Shown: one piece after another, positions 9,551 to 17,935 of the stretch
How the letters are laid out: each line of letters opens with the position of its first letter
Position numbering within the stretch: position 1 is the stretch's first letter
Source of the DNA: Carboxydothermus hydrogenoformans Z-2901
GTDB lineage: Bacteria > Bacillota > Z-2901 > Carboxydothermales > Carboxydothermaceae
Direction of reading: 5' to 3'
DNA length: 64,000 bases
Assembly: GCF_000012865.1 (NCBI RefSeq)
Contig: NC_007503.1
Span: forward strand, 1,956,001-2,020,000
Translations under genes and position numbers: made by a program
Notes under the pieces: generated by a model
The model's database searches: none
The model's input: only the letters and a program-made list of their open reading frames with translations
What the model was told of the DNA's origin: nothing

Positions 9551-12500
9551 CCCCCACACCTCCCCCTGAAAGCGCCAGCAACACTTCGGGATCTTTTTTC
9601 CTGGGTATTACCCGGTATTGTTTTTCCTGTTCTTCCAAACGGCACACTTCAAGATAAGAACAATACCTGCAGCCGGTAGCATCTTTTAATTGATAGGGTA
9701 TTGCCGAAAATTCTCCGGCGCTAATTTTAAAAATAGCTTCGGTAATAAGACCTTTAATTTTGGTAAATAGAGCTTCCAGTTCCGCCGGGGTTAAAGCATT
9801 ATCAATCCTGCCGTCTTTATAAGTTCGTAAATTTACCGTTTTAAACTTGTTGTTCTGGGCATAAAAGCTATCTAAATGTTTTAAGCTTTCCTCATCCTTT
9901 AAGGCATAACCACTCAGGCGAAAATTTTTATAAACTTCTTCCTTTAACTCCTCCATTGAGAGACCTTCGGCCTTCTCATCTAACATGGGGTTTTGAAAGC
10001 GAAAATAAAACGCTCCCGCAGGCACCAAATTTTCTCCAAAAAGTTCCTTATTTTCACTGGCCACTAAAAGATAAGTTAAAAGCTGAAGGTTAATCCCACC
10101 CACTACTTCGTCAAGGCTTATTGATATAGAGCCGGTTTTATAATCAATTATTCTAAGATAGGTTTTTCCATTGTTCTCATAAACATCTATCCGGTCAATT
10201 TTACCGGCTAACGTATATTTCTCTCCGTTGACCTCAAAAACCGGGGATTTTAACCTTTCCTTTTCCCCAAAAGCTATTTCTTCTCCAAAGGGAGTAAATT
10301 TAGTAAAGCCTTCGAAATAAGCAAGAGCTTCAATAGCTTTAAATAACATAAGATACAGACGGTTTAAAAAGTACCTTCCCCGGTATGTGGCCAGGAATTT
10401 TTCTCCGTATTCTTGCTGGGCTTTGGTAAAAGCTTGATAAACTAAGGTTTTTAAATCTTCTGCTAAAAGGGTTGAAAGCTTCTGCCCTTTTTCCCTTACC
10501 GTTTTTATTATCTCCGCTACTGCCCCGTGAAGAAGAGCACCAATTTCGGTTGCTTCCGGAGTAAAAATTTCTCGCTCTTCGGCTTTAATGAGGTATTTTA
10601 AAAAATATTTTAATGGGCAGCTATAATAAGTTTCCAAACGCGAAACCGAAAGGGTTTTAGAAGGGAGAAATTCCTTAAAACCGGCATTTAACTTTATTTT
10701 GCCAGGATTGGTGGCAAAAGCCCGGGCGATTTTTGTTATAAGCTCCGGCTTACTTAGCAGTAAAGCATTAAAAGCTCCTTGAGCAATAAAAGGTAGCTCC
10801 CCGTTCTTTTTAACCTTTACCATTTCTCTGGAAAGAAGTCTTGTTAAGGCCTGAGGGGTGGTTTCATTACCGTAAGATCCTTCCTCCGATTTTAAATTGG
10901 GAAAAGCTTTCTTTAGCCAGTCTACTAAAAGCGCCGGAGTAAAACTTTCACCGGTAAGACTTACCCGGGGATAAGAAACATAAACCCTTTCCCGGGCCCG
11001 GGTCAGCGCTAAAAATACGTGAAAATTATCCTCTTTAAGCCGCTGGCGGATTAATGGTGAAAGTTCCAATCCCACCTTTTTAAGCTTGGCCCGTTCTTCC
11101 TCGGTAAAAATTAGTCCCGCTGCCGGCGGTGAGGGAAATTTCCCTTCCACCGCTCCCAAAATAATTACCGCCCTAGCTTCACCGGTCCAGTAACGTTTGC
11201 TGCCACCTGCCCGCACCTGGTCCAATCCTTTGGGGATGGTTTTTAGAGAAAGTTTTGCCAGGTATGCTAAAAGTTCTTCCGCAAAGGTAGTAGGATTTAA
11301 CCTTTCAGCGCCAAAAACTTCTTCTATCTCGGTTAGTAAATTCGTAAAGGCCTGCCAGAACCGCTCACCATTTTCATCGGAAATTCTTCGGGGAACACCT
11401 ATTTTTAATAAGAGCTGTTTTAAGCTCTGGCTGAACTCCCGGTAAGTGTTAATTAGCGGTAGTATTTGCGAAAAAGAAATGATTTCCCCAAAACCTTTCT
11501 CCCAGCTCTCCCAGTACGATGAATTGGGGTCCTCCCAGGCCTCTTTCAAAACTAATTTTTCACCATCCAATCCCCGGCTTAAAAGGTAATTTTCCAAAGC
11601 AAAAACTTCATCGGCGGTTAAATTTAATAGGCCGGATTTTAGACAATTGATAGCCGCTTCCCGGTTAAACTCCCCGAGCACTCCTTTTAACAGGAAATAA
11701 AGTCCGTGGTGGTCAAAAGCAAGGCCTTTATCCACATATACCGGCAAACCGTATTCGTTAAAAACAGTTTTGATATTGGAAATATAGTAGCCATCTTCCG
11801 GTATTAATACCAGGATATCGGAAAGTTTATACCCCTTAAATTTGGCAAGATAGCGGATGATCCGGGCCGCTTTTTCCATTTCTTCTAAAGGGTTGGCAGC
11901 AGCAATTAAACTTAAATTTTCTAAAGACCCGGAGTAAGGATCAGGAAGAAGCGGGTAATAATTCTGGGCCAGGTGAAGAAGTTCTGAAGCTCGATAACGT
12001 TCAATTTTTTCCAGTTTTAGCTCTTTTACTTTTATACCTAAATTTAAAGCCTCGCTATAAAGCCTATTAAATATCCCCGGATCGTATTCTGTAGGCAAAG
12101 TTACGGTAACTTCGGCGCAGGTTTTTAAAAGGGTTTTAATAACTTCTAACTCCAAAGGTGTAAAAGTATAAAAACCATCAATAAACACTTTTGCCCCCGC
12201 TAAAAACTTGCTCTTAGGGGCATATTCCAAAAACTTTTCTAAAAGTCCCTCGCTGGTATACTCTTCTCCAAATTTTTCTAAGTATAACTTGTATAACAGG
12301 TAAACATCTTTTAATTTTTGCTGCAGCATCCAATTCTCTATTTCAGACGACGCTTTTTCTAAATTCTCCGGTTTTACCCGGTAACGCCGAAACTCTTTAA
12401 ATAACTTTAAAAGGTCTTCGATAAACCCGGGATTATCCGCAGCTTTTTGTAAAATTTGTAGTTTTCCCTTATTTTCCTGTAAAATCTTTTTTAATGTATG

Positions 12501-12773
12501 CTGATAAACAAATTCGGAAGAGTTTTTAAAAAAAGCTTTAAATTCCCGGACAACATTTAAAGCAAGTCGACTAAAACTTAACACCTGCAGGCGAAAGCTC
12601 CCGGGCAAATCCTCCCGGGTATTTAAAAGATACTCGTTTTCAAAAGTAGCGCTCTCCGGCACTATATACAGCACCATAGGCCCCAGCGGTGCTTCTTTTA
12701 AAACTTTGATTATCTCTTCCCGGCAGTACCGGCTTTTGCCGGAACCCACCGGCCCCCTTACTATCGTAAGCAC
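9501..12773 (-). CDS. addB: ATP-dependent helicase/deoxyribonuclease subunit B
   Basis: AddB is the second subunit of AddAB. Walker A is near the N-terminus (GPVGSGKS). The C-terminal nuclease carries IIDYKTGS. The iron-sulfur staple is visible as a Cys in YYSCPLKYF together with GCRYCSYLEVC near the C-terminus, the four-Cys pattern known for AddB. The start is GTG at 12773, six bases after GGAGGG; the longer frame from 12809 would translate repeat sequence and is not favoured. The C-terminus overlaps the addA start by about 50 bases. The upstream edge abuts a REP-like repeat, which leaves little room for a promoter outside it. Confidence 0.95.
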   Translation of the reverse strand: MLTIVRGPVGSGKSRYCREEIIKVLKEAPLGPMVLYIVPESATFENEYLLNTREDLPGSFRLQVLSFSRLALNVVREFKAFFKNSSEFVYQHTLKKILQENKGKLQILQKAADNPGFIEDLLKLFKEFRRYRVKPENLEKASSEIENWMLQQKLKDVYLLYKLYLEKFGEEYTSEGLLEKFLEYAPKSKFLAGAKVFIDGFYTFTPLELEVIKTLLKTCAEVTVTLPTEYDPGIFNRLYSEALNLGIKVKELKLEKIERYRASELLHLAQNYYPLLPDPYSGSLENLSLIAAANPLEEMEKAARIIRYLAKFKGYKLSDILVLIPEDGYYISNIKTVFNEYGLPVYVDKGLAFDHHGLYFLLKGVLGEFNREAAINCLKSGLLNLTADEVFALENYLLSRGLDGEKLVLKEAWEDPNSSYWESWEKGFGEIISFSQILPLINTYREFSQSLKQLLLKIGVPRRISDENGERFWQAFTNLLTEIEEVFGAERLNPTTFAEELLAYLAKLSLKTIPKGLDQVRAGGSKRYWTGEARAVIILGAVEGKFPSPPAAGLIFTEEERAKLKKVGLELSPLIRQRLKEDNFHVFLALTRARERVYVSYPRVSLTGESFTPALLVDWLKKAFPNLKSEEGSYGNETTPQALTRLLSREMVKVKKNGELPFIAQGAFNALLLSKPELITKIARAFATNPGKIKLNAGFKEFLPSKTLSVSRLETYYSCPLKYFLKYLIKAEEREIFTPEATEIGALLHGAVAEIIKTVREKGQKLSTLLAEDLKTLVYQAFTKAQQEYGEKFLATYRGRYFLNRLYLMLFKAIEALAYFEGFTKFTPFGEEIAFGEKERLKSPVFEVNGEKYTLAGKIDRIDVYENNGKTYLRIIDYKTGSISISLDEVVGGINLQLLTYLLVASENKELFGENLVPAGAFYFRFQNPMLDEKAEGLSMEELKEEVYKNFRLSGYALKDEESLKHLDSFYAQNNKFKTVNLRTYKDGRIDNALTPAELEALFTKIKGLITEAIFKISAGEFSAIPYQLKDATGCRYCSYLEVCRLEEQEKQYRVIPRKKDPEVLLALSGGGVGDEKLDSRTNAGYHLQG

Positions 12774-12785
12774 AATGATCCCTCC

Positions 12786-12953
12786 AGGGACGGTTCTGTC
12801 AGTGACCATTTTCGTCTAAAAAAATTGGAAGCGATTTTACGCCTCCTTTTAAATTCGCTTTTTAAATTTTTTTTCCTTTTTTTTAAAGAAAGTAAGTTTT
12901 ATAAAATACTTCTGAAGACGATCTTGAAAATGGTGGTTGTAAGAACCGTCCCT
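12786..12953. repeat. REP-like inverted pair enclosing an AT-rich segment
   Basis: The left arm at 12786-12813 and the right arm (read on the minus strand) at 12953-12926 both begin AGGGACGGTTCT and end ACCATTTTC after a variable middle of seven to eight bases. Together they form a 168-bp inverted-repeat unit with about 110 bp of very AT-rich DNA inside. The left arm ends four bases beyond the addB ribosome binding site; the right arm covers the stop codon of the phosphodiesterase gene. A third, solitary copy lies at 62229-62256. The architecture resembles REP doublets or a small non-autonomous element. No transposase gene is present. Confidence 0.7.
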
Positions 12954-13455
12954 ACAGTGACACCAGTTCCGCTTTCATACTCTCTAAATCCACCACCGCA
13001 AAGGTTCCCTTGCCGGTCAAGACTCCCGCCAGTTCCCCGGGATTCACATGCAAAGTTTTGCCCTGGGGCATAATGTAAGCCTGATGGGTGTGACCGGTTA
13101 CCACCAAATCGTATTTACCGCATTCCACCAGTGCCCGGGTTAAGACTTCGTTGGTACCGTGGTACACCGCAATTTTCCGTCCGGCAATTTCCACTTCCCC
13201 GGCTTCATGGTAGTACTCAATGCCGAGCTTATCCACCACTTCCCTAAAGTAGTAATGCTCCCCTTCGTTGTTGCCAAAGACGGTAATAAGCCGCCCTTCC
13301 CGGCCAATCCCCTTTTTCAGGGCTATAGCCGCAAAGGGTGCCACCCAGTCGCCGGCGTGGATTATGGTGGTAATCCCCTTTTCTTTAAAATACTCCACCG
13401 CTTTTTGAATGTTGGTTAAATTATCATGGCTGTCGGACACTATACCAATTAACAT
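12952..13455 (-). CDS. YfcE/MJ0936 family metallophosphodiesterase
   Basis: This is a compact 167-residue calcineurin-like phosphoesterase. The metal-binding motifs appear in order: DSHDN near residue 8, GDW near 37, GNNEG near 63, HGTNE near 99 and GHTHQA near 122. Family members hydrolyse phosphodiesters with Mn or Ni; the physiological substrate is usually unknown. The ATG at 13455 follows AAGGAGGGG with five bases of spacing. The stop codon lies within a REP-like repeat arm, and a second type of palindromic repeat lies just upstream. Confidence 0.9.
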   Translation of the reverse strand: MLIGIVSDSHDNLTNIQKAVEYFKEKGITTIIHAGDWVAPFAAIALKKGIGREGRLITVFGNNEGEHYYFREVVDKLGIEYYHEAGEVEIAGRKIAVYHGTNEVLTRALVECGKYDLVVTGHTHQAYIMPQGKTLHVNPGELAGVLTGKGTFAVVDLESMKAELVSL

Positions 13456-13470
13456 GCAATCCCCTCCTTG

Positions 13471-13543
13471 GTATAATTTTGGGGACAGTCCCTATTCTTA
13501 TACTTAAAGTATAATTTTAGGGACTGTCCCTATCTTTATACTT
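13471..13543. repeat. Two tandem copies of a palindromic unit of about 36 bp
   Basis: Unit 1 (13471-13506) and unit 2 (13509-13543) both begin GTATAATTTT, contain GGGAC-A/T-GTCCC, and end TTATACTT or TTTATACTT. Each unit is an imperfect palindrome (GTATAA at one end, TTATAC at the other, GGGAC/GTCCC in the centre), so each can fold into a hairpin. The pair fills the whole gap between the phosphodiesterase gene and the ABC permease and covers the permease stop codon. Confidence 0.75.
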
Positions 13544-15179
13544 CGAGTTTTAAAAAGCTGCTTTGAGCATCCTTTAAGGTATAAAATAGCACTCCAAGTC
13601 CTATAAGAAAAGAAAGCCCGACAAAGCCCACGGTGCACGGCCAGAAGGAAAGTTTAAATTTCAAGAAGAAAAGCCAGTAGAGGCCGATTTGCATAAAAGG
13701 AAAAAATATTCCTACCGTGGCATTGAGGTTTTGTTTAAAAGCTTTTTGCGGGTGGTCCCAGTTTAAATAGGGCCGCTTTAAGTCAAGTAAAAGCCCGGCT
13801 GCCAGAACCGGTAAAGCGCTTAAAAGTACCGCCGGTAAAATAAATAAGGCTTTTAAACCCGAAATCTTCAAAAGAAACGCACCCCCTACCGCAAAAAGCG
13901 AAGCTATTATCCCAAATACATAACCGTGGGCCAGTTTCCCTAAAAGCCAGGTTTTTTCTGAGACCGGAAGACTTTTAAGGTAGTAAAGCTCTTTGGCCTC
14001 CCGGGAGATGGCGGTAGAGGTGATATTGGTAGCCGCAGCCAAAAAGACCCCAAGGGATAAAAGGCCGGCTAACAGATAATTCTCAAAAGCTTTGTTACCT
14101 AAAAGCTTTTTAATTTCACTTAAGCCAGTAATTCCCTGAAAATAAAAGGAAATACCAAAAACAAAGGGTATGATAATAATAACAAGCGGACCGTTTAAGA
14201 AATAAACCGGTTCGCGGTTCATAAGCCGGATTTCCCGCAGAAGGTTCGAAGTAAAGACAGGTTTTGGGGTAAAAGTTAACTCCCCTTTTACCCTCCGGCG
14301 TCCACCGCCCCCTTCCGCCCCCACTTTTAAGCTCTTTTCGTAAGCCCGCCCCAGGGTATAAAGGCCTAAAGCTAAAAGGCCAAGGCTAAGAATAATGTTA
14401 GCCCCCAGGGAAAAAGCTTTTATAGTAACATCCTCTCCGGTTAAAGATTTCACCGTAAGCAAGGCCGGAAGGTAAATTTTATAAAGCTTCAGGTTTATAA
14501 GGTTGGGGTCGGAAAATTTTGCGACAAGCATTCCCGGATTTTTCTCGGCCATTTGCACGGTATTGGAAAATTTTTGAATAAGTATCGCTGCTCCAAGGCC
14601 AATAATGCCGCCCACATACATGAGCAAATCTTTTTTCCGGGCAAAGGAGAAGCTTCTAAAAATCAGGACAAAAACGATAAAGACTAAAGTCAGGGGTAAA
14701 ATAGGTAAAAGAAACAAATTCAAAAAAGCAGTAACCCAGTAATAAAAGCCTTCACCGCCAAAATAACCGTAAACCCCGGCAGGTATGCCGAAGAAAAGTA
14801 CGGCTATGGGAAGGTGGTAAAAATAATTTACCAGTATTTTCGCCCCTAAAAGCTCTCTCCCCTTTAACGACAAAGCCAAAAGATACTCCGCTCCATCGTA
14901 ATAGTAACCCGAAAGGATTGTTATCACTCCCAGGGCTAAGATAATTAAAACGGTATTTACCGCTCCCAGGGCTAGCACGGTGGATTCAAGATTCACCTGC
15001 TTTAAAGCCAGGAAAAGGTTTTTATAAAAAACAACGTTCATGGAAAAAAGGCCCGACAAAGAGAAAAGGATTAAGACGATAAAGCCAATAGCCTTTAAAA
15101 ATTCTTTGGGATTTTGGCGATAATAGGAAAAAGATCGAACCGCCAGCAAAACTTTTGTTAACTGCAAAGTTTTTCTCAT
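13536..15179 (-). CDS. ABC-2 type transporter permease
   Basis: The 547-residue protein has about twelve predicted membrane helices in two halves joined by a polar linker with a Gly/Arg stretch (about residues 293-300). It fits large ABC-2 exporter permeases that work with a separate DrrA/CcmA-like ATPase. The ATG at 15179 overlaps the stop of the ATPase gene in an ATGA-type junction. The substrate cannot be read from the sequence. The 3' end runs into a palindromic repeat. Confidence 0.85.
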   Translation of the reverse strand: MRKTLQLTKVLLAVRSFSYYRQNPKEFLKAIGFIVLILFSLSGLFSMNVVFYKNLFLALKQVNLESTVLALGAVNTVLIILALGVITILSGYYYDGAEYLLALSLKGRELLGAKILVNYFYHLPIAVLFFGIPAGVYGYFGGEGFYYWVTAFLNLFLLPILPLTLVFIVFVLIFRSFSFARKKDLLMYVGGIIGLGAAILIQKFSNTVQMAEKNPGMLVAKFSDPNLINLKLYKIYLPALLTVKSLTGEDVTIKAFSLGANIILSLGLLALGLYTLGRAYEKSLKVGAEGGGGRRRVKGELTFTPKPVFTSNLLREIRLMNREPVYFLNGPLVIIIIPFVFGISFYFQGITGLSEIKKLLGNKAFENYLLAGLLSLGVFLAAATNITSTAISREAKELYYLKSLPVSEKTWLLGKLAHGYVFGIIASLFAVGGAFLLKISGLKALFILPAVLLSALPVLAAGLLLDLKRPYLNWDHPQKAFKQNLNATVGIFFPFMQIGLYWLFFLKFKLSFWPCTVGFVGLSFLIGLGVLFYTLKDAQSSFLKLEV

Positions 15180-15922
15180 GACCGCACCAGCTCCAGGAAA
15201 AGCTCTTCCAGGCTTTTATCTTCCTGCTTCTGGGTTTTTAGATCTTCCATGGTTCCGGTAAAGATTAGCTTTCCTTTTTTAATAATCCCTAAAGTAGTGC
15301 AGAGCCTTTCCGCCACTTCTAAAATGTGGGTGGAAAAAAACACCGTTTTACCCCGGGCAGCGTAATCCTGCATAAGCTTTTTTAAGTTAAAAGACGACTC
15401 CGGATCCAGGCCGATCATCGGTTCATCCAAGATCCAGATGTCCGGGTCGTGGACCAGCGAAGCAATAACCAGAAGTTTTTGCTTCATCCCGTGGGAGTAG
15501 CTGCCAATTCTATCGTTTATCGCCCCTTCCAGGCTAAAAAGTTTTAAAAGGGGGGGAATCCTTTCTTCCCTGAGCTTAGCGGGGACTTCATACACATCGG
15601 CCACGAAATTTAAAAATTCAAGGCCGGAAAGCCTGGGGAAAATTTCCGAAGTATCGGGAACATAACCAAATTTTCTTTTGGCTTTAAGAGGCTCTTTTAA
15701 AAGGTCAATCCCGGAAAGCTCCACTTCCCCGGTGTCCGGAGCCAATATGCCGGTCATAATTTTAATGGTGGTAGTTTTCCCCGCCCCATTGGGGCCTAAA
15801 AAGCCAAAAATTTCCCCCGGCGGTACCGTGAGATTTAAATTATCCACCGCCAGGACCTTTCCCTCTCCGTAAGTTTTGGAAATATTTTTTAAACGGATGA
15901 TATAAACCACTCCTCTCGACAA
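15176..15922 (-). CDS. ABC transporter ATP-binding protein (ABC-2 exporter type)
   Basis: Walker A is GPNGAGKTT, the signature is YSHGMKQKL, and Walker B is IWILDEPMIGLDP, followed by STH. The degenerate signature SHGMKQ is typical of ABC-2 exporter ATPases. The start is uncertain. The first possible start is TTG at 15922. A strong AGAGGAG at about 15916-15910 is followed eight bases later by ATC (15901), and no ATG, GTG or TTG has ideal spacing; GTG at 15910 overlaps the site. The conserved domain begins at RLKNISKTYG, just after that ATC. The gene is coupled to the downstream permease. Confidence 0.9.
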   Translation of the reverse strand: MSRGVVYIIRLKNISKTYGEGKVLAVDNLNLTVPPGEIFGFLGPNGAGKTTTIKIMTGILAPDTGEVELSGIDLLKEPLKAKRKFGYVPDTSEIFPRLSGLEFLNFVADVYEVPAKLREERIPPLLKLFSLEGAINDRIGSYSHGMKQKLLVIASLVHDPDIWILDEPMIGLDPESSFNLKKLMQDYAARGKTVFFSTHILEVAERLCTTLGIIKKGKLIFTGTMEDLKTQKQEDKSLEELFLELVRS

Positions 15923-16075
15923 AAAATACTAACTCTTAACAAATTATAAGCAACAAAATCCCCTTGAATTTCGGGCCAGCGGCTGTCATCTCCAGCTTTT
16001 TGGTTATTTTTGTTATTAATTCGTCCCGGTTTTAAAAATTCCTCTAATCCTCGCTAAAAAACAAGGCACAAATAA

Positions 16076-16094
16076 AACCGGCGTTTTAGCCGGC
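16076..16094 (-). terminator. Terminator of the FmdE/Fec-type transporter operon
   Basis: On the minus strand GCCGGC pairs with GCCGG across a six-base TAAAAC loop, and the stem is followed by TTTTATTTG. It lies about 12 bases past the stop of the ATPase gene that ends the operon. Confidence 0.75.
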
Positions 16095-16106
16095 ATCAAT
16101 CAATAA

Positions 16107-16859
16107 CTACTGCGGGATTACCACCGGAACATTATTAATTTTGTAGACTATAGCTTTAATACCATAAACTTGATAAATGTTTTCCGTACTCAATACTTTT
16201 TCATCACCAAAGGCCACAATTTCACCATCTTTTATCAGTAAAAATTTATCGGCAAAACGTAACGCCTGATTGAGGTCGTGAAGAATGGCTATTATGGTCA
16301 TTTTCCGCTCCCGGGCAAACTTTTTTAAGAGTTTCAGAATTTCATACTGGTGTCTTAGATCCAAATTGCTTGTCGGTTCGTCTAAAAGAAGAAGTTTCGG
16401 TTCCTGGGCCAAAAGCCTGGCCACTGCTACTTTTTGTAACTCACCGCCGCTTAACTCATCGAGAAAACGTAAAGCAAACTCTTCCATTTCCAAAATCTTT
16501 AAAACCTCTTCCACCACTTCCAGATCTTTTTGCGTTGCCTCAAGCCGGATATGAGGCCTTCTCCCCACCAAAACTGTGTCAAACACGGTCAAGCGGCTTA
16601 CCTCTTGGCGCTGGGCCATATATCCCACTTTACCTGCAAACCAACGAAGATTGGTTCGAAATATCTCTTGGCCTTCCAAATAAACAGCCCCTTTTTTTAT
16701 TTTAAGGTTACGGCTTAAACATTTTAATAAAGTCGATTTACCTGCACCGTTATTGCCCAAGATTGCTAATATTTCTCCTTCAGCAACTTTAAAGCTTACA
16801 TTATTAAGCACAGCTTTACTGGGATAATCAAAGGACACACCGACTACCTCTAAAAGCAT
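16107..16859 (-). CDS. FecE/BtuD-type ABC transporter ATP-binding protein
   Basis: The 250-residue ATPase has Walker A GNNGAGKST, signature LSGGELQKVAVARL, Walker B LLLLDEPTSNLD and the H-loop AILHDLNQ. HDLNQA is typical of ATPases serving FecCD-type importers of siderophores, cobamides, heme or molybdate/tungstate. It is the last gene of a four-gene operon (FmdE-like protein, binding protein, permease, ATPase) and is followed by a terminator. GGGGGAGG precedes the ATG with suitable spacing. Confidence 0.92.
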   Translation of the reverse strand: MLLEVVGVSFDYPSKAVLNNVSFKVAEGEILAILGNNGAGKSTLLKCLSRNLKIKKGAVYLEGQEIFRTNLRWFAGKVGYMAQRQEVSRLTVFDTVLVGRRPHIRLEATQKDLEVVEEVLKILEMEEFALRFLDELSGGELQKVAVARLLAQEPKLLLLDEPTSNLDLRHQYEILKLLKKFARERKMTIIAILHDLNQALRFADKFLLIKDGEIVAFGDEKVLSTENIYQVYGIKAIVYKINNVPVVIPQ

Positions 16860-16879
16860 TCGCCTCCCCCTTTTTCAAC

Positions 16880-17923
16880 TTATTTTCCCCGAAGTAAGAG
16901 GTATAAAAACAAAGGTGCTCCCAAAAAGGAAGTTACCGCACCAACCGGTAAAATCACCGGGGAAATTACCGTGCGGGCAAAGGTATCCGCTAAAAGCAGT
17001 AGAACCCCGCCCAATAAAGCTGCTCCGGGCAGTAAAAACCGCTGGTCATGGCCAATGACCCGGCGCACCATATGGGGGGCTAAAAGACCTATAAAGCCGA
17101 TGATCCCGCAAAAGGAAGTTATTACTGCCGCAATGCCAGAAGAAACCAGCATTCCCCAAAAACGAATTTTATCGGGGTCAACTCCTAAGCTTCTGGCCCC
17201 TTCTTCTCCGGTAATTAGGGTATTGTAATTCCAGCGGTTTAAGTAAAAGTAAATAAAAGCCAAACTGATCCCGATAACCAGTAGCCTTACTTCTTCCAGC
17301 CCCAGGCGGCCCAAATCCCCAAAACTCCAAAAAACCACCGCCGCAAGCTTTAACTCATCGGCAAAATACTGAAGCAAAGTGGTACCCGAAGCCCAAAGGG
17401 AACCTATGGCCACCCCCGCAAGCGCAATGGCTTCCGGGGCAAGTTTTTTCATTTTTCCCAGCCACAAAACTAAAAGGGACGTCAAGAGGGCAAAGCTAAA
17501 AGCCGTCAAGCTCACCAAATAGCGATTAACATAGTTTATCTTGGCATCCGCTCCCACCTGATAACTCCCCGCACCTAAAACAATGATGGCAAAGGCAGCC
17601 CCAAAAGCGGCCGCCTGGGAGATACCGAGGGTAAAGGGAGACGCCAAAGGATTTTTTAAGAGAACTTGCTGCACGTTTCCGGCAAGGCCAAGTCCTATAC
17701 CGGCCAAAACCGCTCCCGCTACCCGCGGCAGACGAATTTCCCAGATCACCGTCTTTAAGGCGTCCGGACCCTTCCCCAAAATTCCTTTAACCACAGCCCA
17801 AAAGCCAAGTTTCATGCTGCCGGCATTAATGGCAAAGACGATTGCTATATTCAAAATTACTAAAAGAATCAATAAAAACAAAACTTTTTGCCAAAGATAG
17901 CTTTGATAGATTTTTCCCCTCAT
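16880..17923 (-). CDS. FecCD-family ABC transporter permease
   Basis: The 347-residue protein has about nine to ten membrane helices and the FecCD family landmarks: RLPRVAGAVLAGIGLGLAG (about 65-83), LGISQAAAFGA (about 98-108), and LLAPHMVRRVIGHDQR (about 283-298), the segment contacting the ATPase. GAGAGG precedes the ATG. It lies 20 bases upstream of the ATPase gene and 12 bases downstream of the binding-protein gene. Family substrates are chelated iron, corrinoids or molybdate/tungstate. Confidence 0.92.
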   Translation of the reverse strand: MRGKIYQSYLWQKVLFLLILLVILNIAIVFAINAGSMKLGFWAVVKGILGKGPDALKTVIWEIRLPRVAGAVLAGIGLGLAGNVQQVLLKNPLASPFTLGISQAAAFGAAFAIIVLGAGSYQVGADAKINYVNRYLVSLTAFSFALLTSLLVLWLGKMKKLAPEAIALAGVAIGSLWASGTTLLQYFADELKLAAVVFWSFGDLGRLGLEEVRLLVIGISLAFIYFYLNRWNYNTLITGEEGARSLGVDPDKIRFWGMLVSSGIAAVITSFCGIIGFIGLLAPHMVRRVIGHDQRFLLPGAALLGGVLLLLADTFARTVISPVILPVGAVTSFLGAPLFLYLLLRGK

Positions 17924-17935
17924 TTTCCTCTCCCA

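Noticed and set aside
12825..13073. Plus-strand open frame of 82 residues
   Set aside because: It spans repeat DNA and the antisense of the phosphodiesterase gene, with a Phe/Lys-rich N-terminus from A/T runs.
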